The notes beneath the pieces are model-generated. The model searched no databases. It was not told the DNA's origin and saw only the letters and a program-made list of their open reading frames with translations. Shown here piece by piece: positions 11,645 through 23,490 of a stretch of 64,000 bases of DNA; position 1 is the stretch's first letter, and each line of letters starts with the position of its first letter. Both the position numbers and the translations under genes were made by a program. Source of the DNA: Boswellia sacra. Lineage: Eukaryota; Streptophyta; Magnoliopsida; Sapindales; Burseraceae. The stretch spans positions 47,255-111,254 of the forward strand of contig SNVD02011463.1 of NCBI GenBank assembly GCA_013180625.2. The letters are read 5' to 3'.

Positions 11645-13875
11645 TGTAGGCAAGGGGTCCTTTTTTTTGGGGTGATCCTCGGCTCGAGCTATTGAGGCTT
11701 AGGGGGCTATGTTAGAAAAGTTGGTTTGGGAATCGCTACCCTGTTAATCTAACAACCGAACAAAGTGTTTGAGCGACGATAGCTTGATCCCTTGCTTCTG
11801 GACTTGAACCACCTTAGCTATTCCGAGAGGGTTTTGGGAAGCTAGTCATAGATCTTCAATCCACTTAAACAGAGTCCAACTTCCCTTAGGGTCTACCGAG
11901 GATGTGGTTTTCAATCATTAATTATTGTCTAGTTTGATCCTAACTTGTTTTAAATGCACACAACAAATTTTATCTTTGATTACATGTGAAGTGACTCAAC
12001 CACAAGTAAGAAATAGAGAGTTACATATATGGTTAATCAAACATGAGAGAGGACAAGATCATAATTGTATCTATTTCCCTAATGCAATAAAATAAGTTCA
12101 AAGGTAGGAACAAATAAAGTTAACGAGATTGAAATCAAAGCACTTTGAATGTCACTCCTACATCACCCAGATGTGCCACGTATTACAAAGAGGATCTACC
12201 ATTCAAGAACAAATCCTTTGCCAATCAACATGAATCCATCCATTTCTAACATACCCACACCTTAACATTTCAACTACAAACCTCACTTCCACATCCGTCT
12301 CAATTGGGTTTTCCACATGGGTCCTCATCTAACATCACCAACTCGCCCTGCCGAACCTCTAATCTCCAAGGTAAATCGCTCGCTCTCAATGCAAGTCTGC
12401 ATAACGTCAATACTTCTAATACCATTGAATTCAACATACGGTGGTGACATGGGAAGTGAGCACCTTGCCATCACCACAAGGCCACCTGTCACCCACTCAC
12501 TTTTATCACCTACCCCATTTCCTCAAGGCATCAACAACAGCGCAATAATATTTAAAGTGTCAACATCAATATCCATCATCAAAATAGGGAACAAATCATA
12601 AATAAGGAGCAAATCATGAATAATTTAACTAAACTAGTAGGCTAGCAATCCCACTACACCAATATGCATTATTAAGTCACTAGACATCATAAATCATGTA
12701 AACAATATAAAGAACATGGTACAATAAATAAACACATCAAAACAGTGCACTTTTCATGCATATCCAACATTTTAACGAAAGCGAAAACAATCTTGAACCT
12801 ACACACATGCTTATACTAACTACGAGTGTCGTTATCGTCATATGAATTAAATTAAATGCTCATTAACAAACAAACATAATATGGACAGCCCAGTATTCAC
12901 CCATACAAATCATGCAAAATCAAATGAAAATGGTGCTAAGTGCTTAAGCACGTCAAGGCTGCTCACAAGCATTATTTCCCACGTGCAAATCAAATTAAAC
13001 AATCATGAAACGATAAACCAAAAGTGGACAGCCCACTATCCATATGATAGCATGTGTGGGAACTTCTCAAAATGAAAGGAAAACATACACATAGAACCAA
13101 AGAAACAAAGTGGTTTTAAACCTAACATGCACTCCAACCATAACTCATGAAAACCACCAAAAAAAAAAACTTGCAAAATTCATAATAAAACATCAAAATT
13201 CGTTAATAATTATAAAAATTGACATAAAAAAATATTTATAAGTTCATATTTTCCTAGAAAATAACAAAAGAAAGCTATAGACCCATACTACTAAAGCCCA
13301 TTTTCAAAAAGTATATAAAAACGCATAAGAATCGTATATCTCAAGTAGAATGCATGGCAAAACACAAAAACATAGAGGAAAGCATAAAAACATGAAGAAA
13401 ATACGTATATAATCATAAAAAGGTGATAACAATGTATTCATTGCACTCGAGCTAACCAAGTCATCAAAATGAACCTAGAGTGTACAAAAGTCAAAGGAAA
13501 TAGGCTCTAAGGCTCACACAAATCACTAAAAACATGGGAAAATAGTGTTTTTGGATTACTAGAATCGAGAGAATGTATGACACGAACTCTAAGAATAGCT
13601 ACCAATCTTTTCTTCCTCGAAAAATAGTTCTTTTTATAGACCATAGCATAAGTGGCACACACCAGTTTGAATTGGTGCATGCTAGTTTAAACTGGCCTAC
13701 GCCAGTTTAATTGGCATGTAGCCCTAGGTGAAGATTTCCTAGTTTTGGTTTTTTTAGGTTTCAATGTTGAGCTTTGATTTTTTATGTTTTCACTCATCAA
13801 GCTCTATTTTGACTTTGGTTCGTTCGTTTATCATCATCAAGCTATAAAACCATAACCAACTATCCAATGTAGACA
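11645..13875 (-). repeat. T1 5' LTR (family B, about 2.2 kb)
   Basis: On minus it starts TGTCTACATTGG at 13875 and ends TTGCCTACA at 11645, just before the PBS. The 3' end is fixed by the PBS. The 5' end is inferred from the TG and from copia gag resuming at 13876. It has a TATA box (CTATAAAAAG on minus) at about 13632-13640 and an upstream motif cluster. The partner LTR is outside the window, so age cannot be judged. Confidence 0.65.
13632..13723 (-). promoter_or_regulatory. LTR B core promoter with palindromic motif cluster
   Basis: TATAAAA (minus) at 13632-13638. At 13653-13723 the cluster contains CACACACCAGTTTGAATTGG, TGCATGCTAGTTTAAACTGG and ACTGGCCTACGCCAGT. ACTGGC-N4-GCCAGT here matches ACTGGC-N4-GCCAGT at about 1537-1552 upstream of T1's antisense gene. 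Confidence 0.55.
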
Positions 13876-14200
13876 ACTCCACAGACAGATCAATCAGGTG
13901 TACTATTCTTGAATGTGACAATGCCAACGATTACTTGGATGTTATTAAGGAACATTTCGGTAGGTTGGACAAATCTGAGAAGTCCATTTGTTTGAGTTTG
14001 ATTGCATCCACACTTTATGACGGGTATTGATCTTATGGAGAGCTTTTTAGTATGATAGATCCTAGATTCTCTTCCATCAGAGTTTGAAAATCTAAAAAAT
14101 TGTTACAATGCCTAACATGCTAAGTGGGACTTCAATATAATGACTGTAGTTTTTGTTTAGAAGGAAGGGGGAATAGGAAAGAGGGGTACTCCTTTAGCCT
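13876..14200 (+). pseudogene. copia gag fragment
   Basis: The frame reads CTILECDNANDYLDVIKEHF, then LDKSEKSICLSLIASTLYDG. This is the UBN2-type copia gag core (attachment to a target-cell RNA is not implied; it is the capsid-like part). The N-terminus is missing at the junction with T1. The zinc knuckle is not visible, and the gap to protease is too short, so an internal deletion is likely. Confidence 0.6.
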
Positions 14201-14214
14201 TTTTATGTCCTTTG

Positions 14215-14560
14215 AATCCAACCTTATTATGATTCCCTCTAATACTTGGTGGTTAGATACTGGTACAATCATTAATATTGCAAATTCCTTATAGGGATTT
14301 AGAGGCAACAAGGCACCACATTAAGGTGAGCTATATGTAAATATAGGCAAAAGAGTCAAGGCCATTGCAGAACGTATAAGAGATGTCAAACTTCACTTCT
14401 CAATCGATCACTTTTTGGAACTTAGAGATACAGTTTATATTCCCTCCATTAAGAGAAACTTAATACTAGTATCTATTTTGGATAAATGTGGCTATCTATT
14501 TGTATTGGTGAAAACAAAGTATTTTTTTGTATAAAGATTCTATGCTTGTGGGTTCTCGCA
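14215..14560 (+). pseudogene. copia protease
   Basis: NTWWLDTGTIINIANSL is the copia protease active site (WxxDSGA usual; here DTGT). It is followed by LHFSIDHFLELRDTVYIPSI and KRNLILVSILDKCGYLF, the conserved block before the GAG-pre-integrase domain. Stops present. Confidence 0.75.
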
Positions 14561-14679
14561 CTTTATATGATGCCTTATATATGATTGATTTATCATTCAC
14601 TGCTAATCATTCACCATAGTTACTCATTCATCTTCCAGTGCTTATATTGTGAATTTTGTTAGCTCCAAATGTGGTAGAA

Positions 14680-15905
14680 CTTGTGAAAAATACTCTATGT
14701 TGTGGCATAAGTGTTTAGGTCACATTTCTAAAAAGAAAAATGGAAAGGCTCATTAAAGGTGGTATTCTTCATGACTTAGACTTCTCTAACTTTTGCACAA
14801 TGTTGAATGTGTCAAGGGAAGGCTCATTACTAAAACCAAGATAGAAAAGGTGGGAAGAAGTCAAGAAGCCTTAGAGTTAATACATACGATATTTATAGGC
14901 CATTCACCCTTGTTGCTATAGAAGGTTATTAGTACTTCATAGCCTTCATAGACAACTATTCTCGGTATGGTCATGTTGAGCTCATTGTTGAAAAATCTGA
15001 TTCTTTGAATGCCTTTAGAAACTTTGAAAATACTATTAAGCTCCAAAAGGACAAGAAAAATAAAAGCAGTAAGATCAGACGGAGGTGGTGAACATTATAG
15101 GAGATATGATAAAATTAGGCATAATCCTGGACCTTTTGCTAGATTTCTCCAGAAATGTGGCATTGATGCTCAATATACAATGTCTAGTACACTTGAACAG
15201 AATAGAGTTGCAGAAAGAAGAAATCACACTCTTCTTGACATAGTGCAATGCATAGTTAGTAACTCCACTATATCATATTTTTCATTAGGTGAAACCTTAA
15301 GGACTGCAGCTTACATTTTAAACCAAGTGCCTAGTAAATTAGGTCATAGTACTCCTTATGAATTATGGTCATCAAAGAAACCAAGTTTAAGGCACTTTCA
15401 TGTCTGGGGTTGTAAAGCAGAGGTGAGGCCTTATAATCCTCAATCCAAGAAACTTGATGCTAAGACTATCAGTGGTTATTTTATTATCTATTATATTGGC
15501 TCAAGGGCTTCTAGGTTTTATTGCCCTTCTCACTCTACTAGAATCATTAAGTCAAATCAAGCTATATATTTTGGGGATGACCATGATAGTTAGAGTTTTA
15601 AGCCTCACAATGTTGCTTTTAGAGAAGAAAGGATGATGGTTGCTATCCCTTTATTGTTTATTTCTATAGGACTGCTATGAATTCAGTTACATCTTGATCC
15701 TCTTGTTGAACCAATTCAAGATGAACCCATGGTTAAAAAGGAAGAAACCACTAAGGTTCTATTTAGAAGATCTCAGATGATTATGAGGCCTACAATTTCT
15801 AATGACTATTGGTCTATTTGGAGGAACATGAGTCTGATACGGGCATGCCCTCTAATCTAGTTACTTTTAGAAAGTGGTTAGTGATTTTGAAGCCTCATTT
15901 TTGAT
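14680..15905 (+). pseudogene. copia GAG-pre-integrase, integrase and linker
   Basis: LWHKCLGHISKK marks the GAG-pre-integrase zinc region. The integrase core runs through IKAVRSDGGGEHY (second catalytic D), then QKCGIDAQYTMSSTLEQNRVA (the usual PQQNGVAER; E kept in VAERRN). The block LGHSTPYELWSSKKPSLRHF with HVWGCKAEVRPYN ends the core. An uninterrupted stretch covers 15009-15593. The linker toward RT contains LFRRSQMIMRPTISNDYW. It breaks off at 15905, where a solo LTR is inserted. Confidence 0.8.
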
Positions 15906-17339
15906 ACAAGTGATAAGTGTCTATTTATATATCATTTTCATATCAATTCGTCCATGTTTCTTTGCTATATTCCTTGGTATTTTTATGTTTTTGTGTGGTT
16001 TTGATGTTTGTAGGAGTTTTGGAGCAACTTGCACAAAAATGGAGTAAAACCCTTCATTTTCACCTCTGCTAGTCAACCATCTTCTCGGATTTAATTGTAT
16101 TGATATACAATGAACCCGATGACATATCATATACCGTTGAAAAGCTCTCGAAGTCTACTTTTTGGAGAAATTTACGGTTTATGAATCCATTCAGTGTACC
16201 GAAAGTTGTAATCAAAACAGTGTGAGAAGTGTAGAAATGTAATTCCACACATCACTGTAGCATGTATAATACGGGACACTGTAGCACGTTACTGTAGCAG
16301 AGTATTTAAACACATTTTAGGGTTTTATTTTCATAACTTGAAGAGGGGAAAACGTGGGAGGAGGCTGCATTTCTGGATTTCTCTCATCCCTTGGAGTTCT
16401 TGAAGGAGAAAGAAGATTTTGAAAGAGGAGGAACTACAATTCCAAGAAGATTCATCTACAAAGAAGATTTTCAAAGAATTTGCTAAGTTCTTTCTTTCCT
16501 TTTCAATTCTGGAATTTCTCTGTATTGTATTTGTTATTCTGATTGAATATGTGTAACTAAATCTGAATTGGTTGAGGGTGATTTCAAAGCCCTTGATATG
16601 GATTTTGTGAGTTGATTGTGTAAGAAATTGTTATCCAATTCTCTAATTGAAGTTGCTTGTATTTTCCCATATCTAATGCTTATGATTGCTTACTGATTGT
16701 ATTTGGAATGGCCAACTGAATATAATCTGTTGTTGTCTATTGCTAGATTAGAAATCTTGATCCGTAATTGTCATGAATTTCCAATCATTAGTAGCAAAAT
16801 TGTGATCAGAGATTGCAATTGGAAAATACAACCTAGGTTAAATAATCCGAACTTGTGTGATTATTGCTTAGATCAACCTATCTTTCTCATCGTAATGCTT
16901 CCATTGAATTAAACTCAGAGAGCTTGTTCTAGGTTGTTTAATGGATAGAGATTAAATAAAGAGCTTGTTTTATTTAACAACAAAGTAAGGAAAGATTGGG
17001 ATAACAGAGCTTGTTGTTATCTACGGTTGATAACTTCAATGCTGTAATTGGATTACAATTCTATGTTAATTCACAAATTCATATCTTGTGGCAGAGAATG
17101 AACTCTTAACCAAGTGTCTCTCATTGATTTTTCATTCCATTTAACTTTGCTTTGTGTTATTCTTCATTTGCATTCTTATTTCATTTAGTTAATCATTCAA
17201 CAAAACCCCCCCTGTGTAGTTTATTATTGCTGGAAAATAACAAATTCAATTAGAATCAATCCTCGTGGGAACGATATCTACTTATCACTTTATTACTTGT
17301 GCGACTAGTATACTTGCTTGTTTCAAACGCATCAACAAG
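15906..17339. repeat. Solo LTR (Athila-type) with 5-bp target-site duplication ACAAG
   Basis: The LTR occupies 15911-17334, starting TGATAAGTGTCTA and ending AAACGCATCA, with TGAT/ATCA inverted ends. ACAAG flanks it at 15906-15910 and 17335-17339. TGATAAGTG...CGCATCA termini are typical of Athila-like LTRs. Removing it and one ACAAG restores copia coding from linker to RT. The internal body is absent, so it is a solo LTR left by LTR-LTR recombination. Read on plus. It is not the same family as the LTRs at 44880-64000. Confidence 0.92.
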
Positions 17340-18290
17340 CAATGAATGATGAGATGGAATCCATGTTTTGGAATGAAGTATGGGATTTGGTTGAATTGCG
17401 TTCAAAAAGCAAACCAATAGGTTGCAAATGGGTTTTCAAAGCCAAGTGTGACACTAGAGGTCAAGTAGAAAGATATAAGGCTAGGCTTGTTGTCAAACAC
17501 TTTAGCCAAAGAGAAGGTATTATTTACAAGGAAACCTTCTTACCTATTTCTACAAAGGATTCATTTTGAATCATCATCACATTAGTAGTTTTTTTAATTT
17601 AGAGCTACATTAGCTAGATGTAAAGACCGTATTCCGTAATGGAAATCTATCCAAAGATATGGCTATGAAGCAACGTGATGGCTTTGTTATATCTGGGAAT
17701 GAGCATATGGCATGTAAGTTACAAAAATCTATCTATGGGATTAAACAAGCATCCAGGCAATGGTATTTAAAGTTTGATCAAGTTATCACATCTTATGGCT
17801 TTATGAAGAAAATAGTATATTAGTGTATATATCTCAAGGTTAGTTGGAGTAAATACACATTTCTTGTTTTATATGTAGATGATATATTACTCGCCACTAA
17901 TGACATTGATCTTGCTTCATACAAAATACTTGTTATCCTATCATTTTGATATGAAGGATCTTGGTGAGGCACATCATGTTTGAGGGATTGAGATCTTTCT
18001 AAACAAGGTTAGTGGAGTTCTTGGTTTGTCTCAAAGAATCTATATTAGGTGCATTTGGGGTAGGTTCAACTTGCAGTCTTATTCTCCTAGAAAAGCACCA
18101 ATTGCCAAGGGTGATAAATTTTCCAAATCTCAATGCCCTAAGGATGAGAACGGGAGAGTTCCATATGCATCAATTGTGGGTAGTTTTATGTATGGTCAAG
18201 TATGTACATAGCCTCACATTGCCTATGTTGTTGGTGTACTTGGGAGATACTTGAGCAATCTTGGTCTGAGTCATAGAAAGGCTCCAAAGG
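17335..18290 (+). pseudogene. copia reverse transcriptase
   Basis: NDEMESMFWNEVWDLVEL is followed by CKWVFKAKCDTRGQVERYKA and RLVVKHFSQREGI, the N-terminal copia RT blocks. Then come ACKLQKSIYGIKQASRQWYL and the intact catalytic motif in FLVLYVDDILLATNDIDL. PYASIVGSFMYGQVCT follows near 18160-18210. Several frame changes and stops disable it. Confidence 0.85.
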
Positions 18291-18840
18291 AAGTACTTAG
18301 ATACTTGAAAGGCACTAATGATTTTGTGCTTACTTATCAGCTATATGACACTTTGGATTTGGTTTGATATTCAGATGCCAATTATGCAAGGTGCTTATAT
18401 GACGAGAAATTTATTTATGGCTATATGTTTGTGATGGCAAGAGGAGTCGTATCCTAGAAAAGTGTCAAGTAGATGATTACAATTTCTTTCACTATGGAGG
18501 CAGAGTAGCTGGTATGTTATGAATTCATTTATGAGGTTCTATGGTTGTAGAATTTTATCTCAAGACTTGATTTTATGTGTCCATTCCAAGGCCATTGAAG
18601 ATATTTTGTGATAATTCTGCATCAATTGCTTTCTCTCACGATACTAGGAGTTCCTCACGCTCTAGGCATATAGATATTTAGTACTTGTTTGTAAAAGAGA
18701 AAATGACTCAATCTTATGTATATATCGAGCATATTCCAACAGAGCTCATGTTTGCTGACCCATTAACTAAATATTTAGCTCCAAAGGTTTTTCAGGAGCA
18801 TGTGACCATATGGGCCTGATAGAGTTGTCTATCATTTTAA
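18291..18840 (+). pseudogene. copia RNase H
   Basis: Fragments YLKGTNDFVLTYQ, YSDANYARC and the tail HIPTELMFADPLTK-like segment, ending near GPDRVVYHFK, correspond to the copia RNase H domain and C-terminus. Multiple stops. Confidence 0.65.
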
Positions 18841-19384
18841 GTTAATAGGAACTCTATATGCTGTAATTAGTTTCAACTATGAATGAAATCATACGATCTT
18901 TTGTTTATGTATTACCATATATGATTGTATACACATTTGGTTTACTATGGCATTTGTGATTGAGATATTTAGGGTTAGTCTCAATTGGCATGATTGGATA
19001 CATGGTGCTACATCATTAGCTGTGCAACAACATGAGATGTGCGACACTATTAGATGTGCTGTATTATAGGATAGATAGTATCATTGGATGCTAGGGCATC
19101 ATTTGGTTAGATATTTAGCATCATTTGGTTTGGAAGCTTAGCATCATTTAGTTCGATGCCCAAACTTTGTGGAAGAGGCATATTGATCACTTGTTAATGT
19201 TATTTCCATGTACACTTGCATGCTACGGCCTCATTAACATTTTTCTAGAATCTCTGTTATGGATTAAACTCTAGTCAAATGTTACTATAACTTAGAGATT
19301 ACAGGAACATTTTATTTGGTTTGATTTGGGGTTGCTCAAAGTTTGACATATGTGGGCATAAACCTTTAATGGAGGATGATTTAT

Positions 19385-19660
19385 GTTGTCCAAGTGGGAT
19401 ATTGTTGTATTTATTCCACATTTGATGGACTATCATAAATCATTTTCTATATGAATTATTTATTATTAATGGCAAACATTAAGAAGCATGTTATAGACTC
19501 ATTGGTTTGTGATCACCATTTGATAATGAGTCATTTTGATTGTGCCCAAATCTAGAGTAGCGTGATTAGGATCAATTGTAACCCAATATGATTAATCATG
19601 GGCCCATTATAGGAGGGTCAATATGGTAAACTAACATCAAATGGAAAGTTGCTACCCACA

Positions 19661-19702
<42 letters not shown>

Positions 19703-19860
19703 GGTCGCACTACACTTTACCTTTTAGGAAAAATTGGCAAAGGGCAGAAAACTTTCCATTAGCTTTCTCTTGCATGACCCGTGTGACCCACAATCAAATC
19801 CATCTTAAGCACCACCTCTAAGCAAAACAATATCACCAATACTCCACATGGCTAGTTCAT
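19385..19860 (+). repeat. copia polypurine tract and 3' LTR (right end uncertain)
   Basis: CAAGTGGGATAT (19391-19402) is a copia-type polypurine tract. The LTR then starts TGTTGTATTTATTCC at 19403. It includes a (TA)18 tract that may serve as TATA. The right end is not fixed: there is no second LTR or TSD in the window, and 19860 is a guess. 18841-19384 is the noncoding 3' leader to it. Confidence 0.5.
19663..19698. repeat. (TA)n microsatellite
   Basis: Thirty-six bases of perfect TA dinucleotides inside the copia 3' LTR. Confidence 0.95.
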
Positions 19861-21288
19861 CCACTCCATGTTAGTGTTCGAATTTATTTTTTAGCATATT
19901 AGGATTTGAAATAGTGTTGATCATGTGGATATGGGCTGTTTTGAAACCAACAAATTGCTTTCTATATCTCTGATTTTGCATCAACCCTAGTGTTTGTTAC
20001 ACTTAGTTTTCGCGGTTTTGGCTTAACTGATATTTTAATCAATGCCACAAATCCCTTGTTATCAATTATGGAGGTATTCAAAAATAAAACATCCCTGATG
20101 TCATGATTATACAGGATATCAAATTGGAAAGTAATCCATTTAATCAGACAAAGGAATGACGACAACAACTTTTAAAATATTTCTAGGTTAGGGCTTATAT
20201 CAAATATTAGGTCAAACCCAGATGTAAGCCCATTTAGTAATTAATCTAATTAATTACCCATCCCTATTAATTAATTACCAAGCCCAAACATACAGAATGA
20301 CAATCATTTGTCTAACTAAGTAACCAGGCCTACTGCAATAAGCCCAACTTAGCTTTAGACTATATCTCTTAGTCTAATCCAAGTTCAATTTCATTAAAAA
20401 ATTACCTAAGGGTTGTTAATGCATATATTTAATTACAAACTTCAATGAACCAAACCCAATACTTTGTTATCTCGCAATTATAGTAGGCCTTGTTCATTAA
20501 CTTTGGTCTATTCTACCATAGGTCTAAAGTTGCTATATTAAATTAAATACACTTTTTCATAGAAAACTTAATAATTCAATCTGATTAAATTATTTCATAA
20601 GCTTACTATCGACAATAGGTTTACATAATTACTCTTATAGAATACTAATAATTGAAGCCAAGAGAATTATCGTTTCAGCCCTCCAGTTGCATCTTTATCC
20701 TTGAGACTAATTTTACACCATTTTGAATGATCTAAGATTAATTTAATGAACTTACTTCATTAAATATTTGGCCAAGATTCATCATCTAAAACCTTGCAAA
20801 ACATTCAAGATCGTATTCCTTAAACCTTTCAAAGTCATGAATTTCATATCTATAGAATAATGTTCTCTAGCATCCAAATCATACTCTCGTAACTATACCA
20901 AGTATTGATCGATCTTACATTTTAGATCTCACTCTTTATTCTAGTTAATGATCATAGCCTACAAACTAGAGGCACACTACCCACTCAAGCTTAAGGTAGA
21001 TATGCTTTTAATTGCCCTTCTAATGAATATATATTTAGTTATGATTTTATACCAAATAATTAATTCCAAATGGCCTATGTCCAATGCACTTAAAATGCAC
21101 AAGTGTCTTTGTCCTAAAGTCTTTACTTTAATGGCTTGCGACTTACCATCTACATCGAGACAAACAATCGAGCTTACTAAAATCATCATGGTAGAATAAG
21201 AGTGTTCAAAATTAATAGAAATCATTCATAAGCTTACTAGAAAAGGATTTTGAGGTGTTTTAAGAGTATTAGAATTTGTATATAGGCT
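19861..21288. other. Unassigned AT-rich DNA
   Basis: No ORF on either strand shows a known domain. The minus strand around 20170-20330 has GATATAAGCCCTAACC after repeated TTAATTAATTA, which looks like an LTR promoter read on minus. So it may be part of another retroelement LTR or the rest of the copia LTR. The right edge is the T2 insertion point; its target duplication would be AGGCT (21284-21288). Confidence 0.3.
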
Positions 21289-21545
21289 TGTGAACAGAGC
21301 TTTCATCCCGCCAAAGCGTTTCGATCATGACACTGTGTCAAAGCCTCTTTTGAGACTCAAGGGAACAGAAATGGGCCATGGGCACAACTAGAGAAATAGA
21401 GTCGCCACCCAATTATTCAATTGGGAATGAATGGGGGCAATCTGATTCCTCGCTTCAAGACTTAAACTACCTTCATCCCTTCAGAGGTGGGTTCGGGAAG
21501 TTAGCTATAAGTCATTCAACCCACTTGGATCAAGATCCAGCTTAT
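21289..21545 (-). repeat. T2 3' LTR, first piece (LTR 3' end on minus)
   Basis: Begins TGTGAACAGAGCTTTCATCC, the reverse complement of the family-A LTR end (GTTCACA). It runs for 257 bases of LTR-A similarity and stops abruptly at T3. The rest of this LTR resumes at 32537, where the alignment overlaps this piece by about 5 bases. Confidence 0.75.
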
Positions 21546-23471
21546 TGTAGGCACTAAATTTCTAAAGCTCGATGAAGGAATGAAGATGAATGTCGAGCAA
21601 TGAAAATGATCGAAATGCCCTTGAAGATCAAGAAGAGAAGGGTGATAAGAAGTTGGTGAAGAGTCTCAGAAACTAACACATGACTTTGAAAATTCAAAAA
21701 AATTAATTCGGAAGGAATATGATAAAGTGTCATAGACTGTTGTGAAGCTACGGATGTCCAATTTTCACAGGAATTTATGGATCATGAATCGAAGTTGAAC
21801 TCGAAAAGTTATAAGCAATTGAACAAACAAAGATCAGAAGGGACTACATTACAAAATTGTAAAATGTAAAGGGTCAAACAGTAATATACTGTTCACGTGG
21901 TACTGTTCATGCATTACTGTTTATCTGAATCCCGCATTGGTTATTTATCACTTTTTCACTCCAATGAAAGCCTATATAAGCACACCTTGGGCATACTTCT
22001 CAAGGCATCCAAAAATCCTCTCTCTCTCCCTCTAGGAAACACTTGTGAGAATTCCAAGGAGTCCTTTATAGTTTAATATTTTTCAAGCATTTTATATTGC
22101 TCTAAACCCGAAAAGGATACGTCCTTAGAGCAGTTTTTAATTCTCCCTCATATTTTCTTATTTATTTTTCTTGCTTAGAATAGCATGTTTAGGATTTATT
22201 TTGACGCTTAGAAGCATGTTAAGGGTTTTATGAATTGTCTAACCCTTATTTGTTTTGCAAGATGGATAAGCGTGTCAAGGTAAGTCCGCTATCTCTCCTT
22301 TATTAGAATCATGCTTAGGAGTTTAATTTCTTTGCGAATGTTTAGAAACATGTTTAGGAGTACATGCTTAGAATCATGATTAAGAGCAGATGATTAGAAC
22401 CATGCTAGAAAAACTTATTTGCTTTGATATATGCTAGGAAATAGCATAGAATAGGTACAAATTATCGTTTTTACCCTTGAATGTCTTCTTTGGGCTAGAG
22501 TAGCTATAATTGATTTCAATTTTTTAATTATTCTAGAAATGCCATAATTAGGCTAGAATATGCTATGAGAATCATGTTTAGACTAGGATATGCCATGAAT
22601 GCCATTTTTAGGCTAGAAATGTCATGATAATGGATATGAATTATGATAGGTAGAATGCCACGATAGAAGTTATCAAATCTAGGCTAGAATGCCATGATAT
22701 TAGATTATTGGTTTGTTTGATTTATAATTTGATTGTTTATGAATGTATGAATACATCATGATTAGAAGTGTCATTGTATGATGCCATGAAGTGATGGTGG
22801 ACTCACATTGATGGTAAGGGATCATCACTTATAATGAATATTTAAATAACATGAATATGTATATAAAGACTTGATAGACATTGAATAGACTCATAAATGA
22901 TGGTGAGGAATTCATTAACTATCGAGTCTCGACTTGAATACCTATGATATAGACGATGGATTGCGTGGATGAAATATAGAATTTACTTTATTGTTGAATA
23001 ACAATTGTTATGATCCTTTTCCATTCCCCCATGTTTGAAAGGAGATGTAATCCATTCTCCTTACTCTTTCTTTGTATGAATATACAACTGTCATTGATTG
23101 AATAATCACCTTACATGCCTAACAAAGATAAAAATGGAAATCTGTGCATAAAATGAACAATGTTAAGCCGACTAAGTAACAATACAAGATATTTCTGTTT
23201 GGTTTTTCCCAAGTGGAGGCCTGATTTACATCCGGGTGGGTTGAAGGACTCGTACCTGACCTCTCGAACCCATCTCTAAACGGATTAGGGTAGTTTAAGT
23301 CCGAAAGTGAGGGATCAGATTGCCCCCATTCATTCCTAATTGAATAATTGGGTGGCAACTCCTTTCTCCAGACGTGCCTATGGTTCGTTTGTGTTCCCTT
23401 AAGTCTCAAAAAAGGCTTTAACATAGTGTCGTGGTCGCAAACGGTCTGGCGGAATGAAAGCCCCGTTCACA
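21546..23471 (+). repeat. T3 5' LTR (family A)
   Basis: Starts TGTAGGCACTAAATTTC and ends CCCGTTCACA directly before the PBS. TATA box CTATATAAGC near 21972. Upstream of it, ACTGTTCA occurs three times with variation (ATACTGTTCACG, TACTGTTCATGC, TTACTGTTTATC). Length 1926. Confidence 0.85.
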
Positions 23472-23472
23472 G

Positions 23473-23490
23473 TAGCGACTCCACTAGGGA
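23473..23490 (+). other. T3 primer binding site
   Basis: TAGCGACTCCACTAGGGA, two bases from the Tat/Ogre-type TGGCGACTCCACTGGGGA, starting one base after the LTR. Confidence 0.85.

Larger units (their letters stand above)
1..13875 (-). mobile_element. T1: Tat/Ogre-like Ty3 LTR retrotransposon, decayed, left end outside the window
   Basis: Read on the minus strand, the order is 5' LTR (11645-13875), PBS (11629-11643), about 1 kb leader, gag (from 10587), protease with G-patch, RT, RNase H, a second RNase H and integrase (to about 3490). An RNase H pair, a G-patch and a long untranslated leader are known marks of the Tat/Ogre branch. Past integrase lie two genes on the opposite strand, DUF7745-like (1667-2870) and PMD-like (1-1155). 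The 3' LTR must lie left of the window. Every ORF carries stops and frameshifts. The right end abuts copia gag, so T1 probably inserted into that copia element. Confidence 0.8.
13876..19860 (+). mobile_element. Ty1/copia element, split by T1 (left) and by a solo LTR
   Basis: Gag, protease, integrase, RT and RNase H remnants follow in the copia order (integrase before RT) on the plus strand. They end in a polypurine tract and a 3' LTR starting at 19403. No copia LTR or PBS precedes gag, because T1's LTR abuts it. The 5' part is therefore probably beyond T1, left of the window. The right LTR end is uncertain. Confidence 0.75.

Noticed and set aside
12317..13075. Plus-strand frames of 94 and 64 codons in LTR B
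   Set aside because: Inside an LTR, opposite to the element, without recognisable domains.
15921..16912. Frames inside the solo LTR at 15911-17334
   Set aside because: LTR sequence; no domain and no element-coded gene expected there.
23119..23424. 101-codon minus-strand frame in the T3 5' LTR
   Set aside because: It lies fully in LTR sequence, and the other LTR copies break the frame; a chance ORF.
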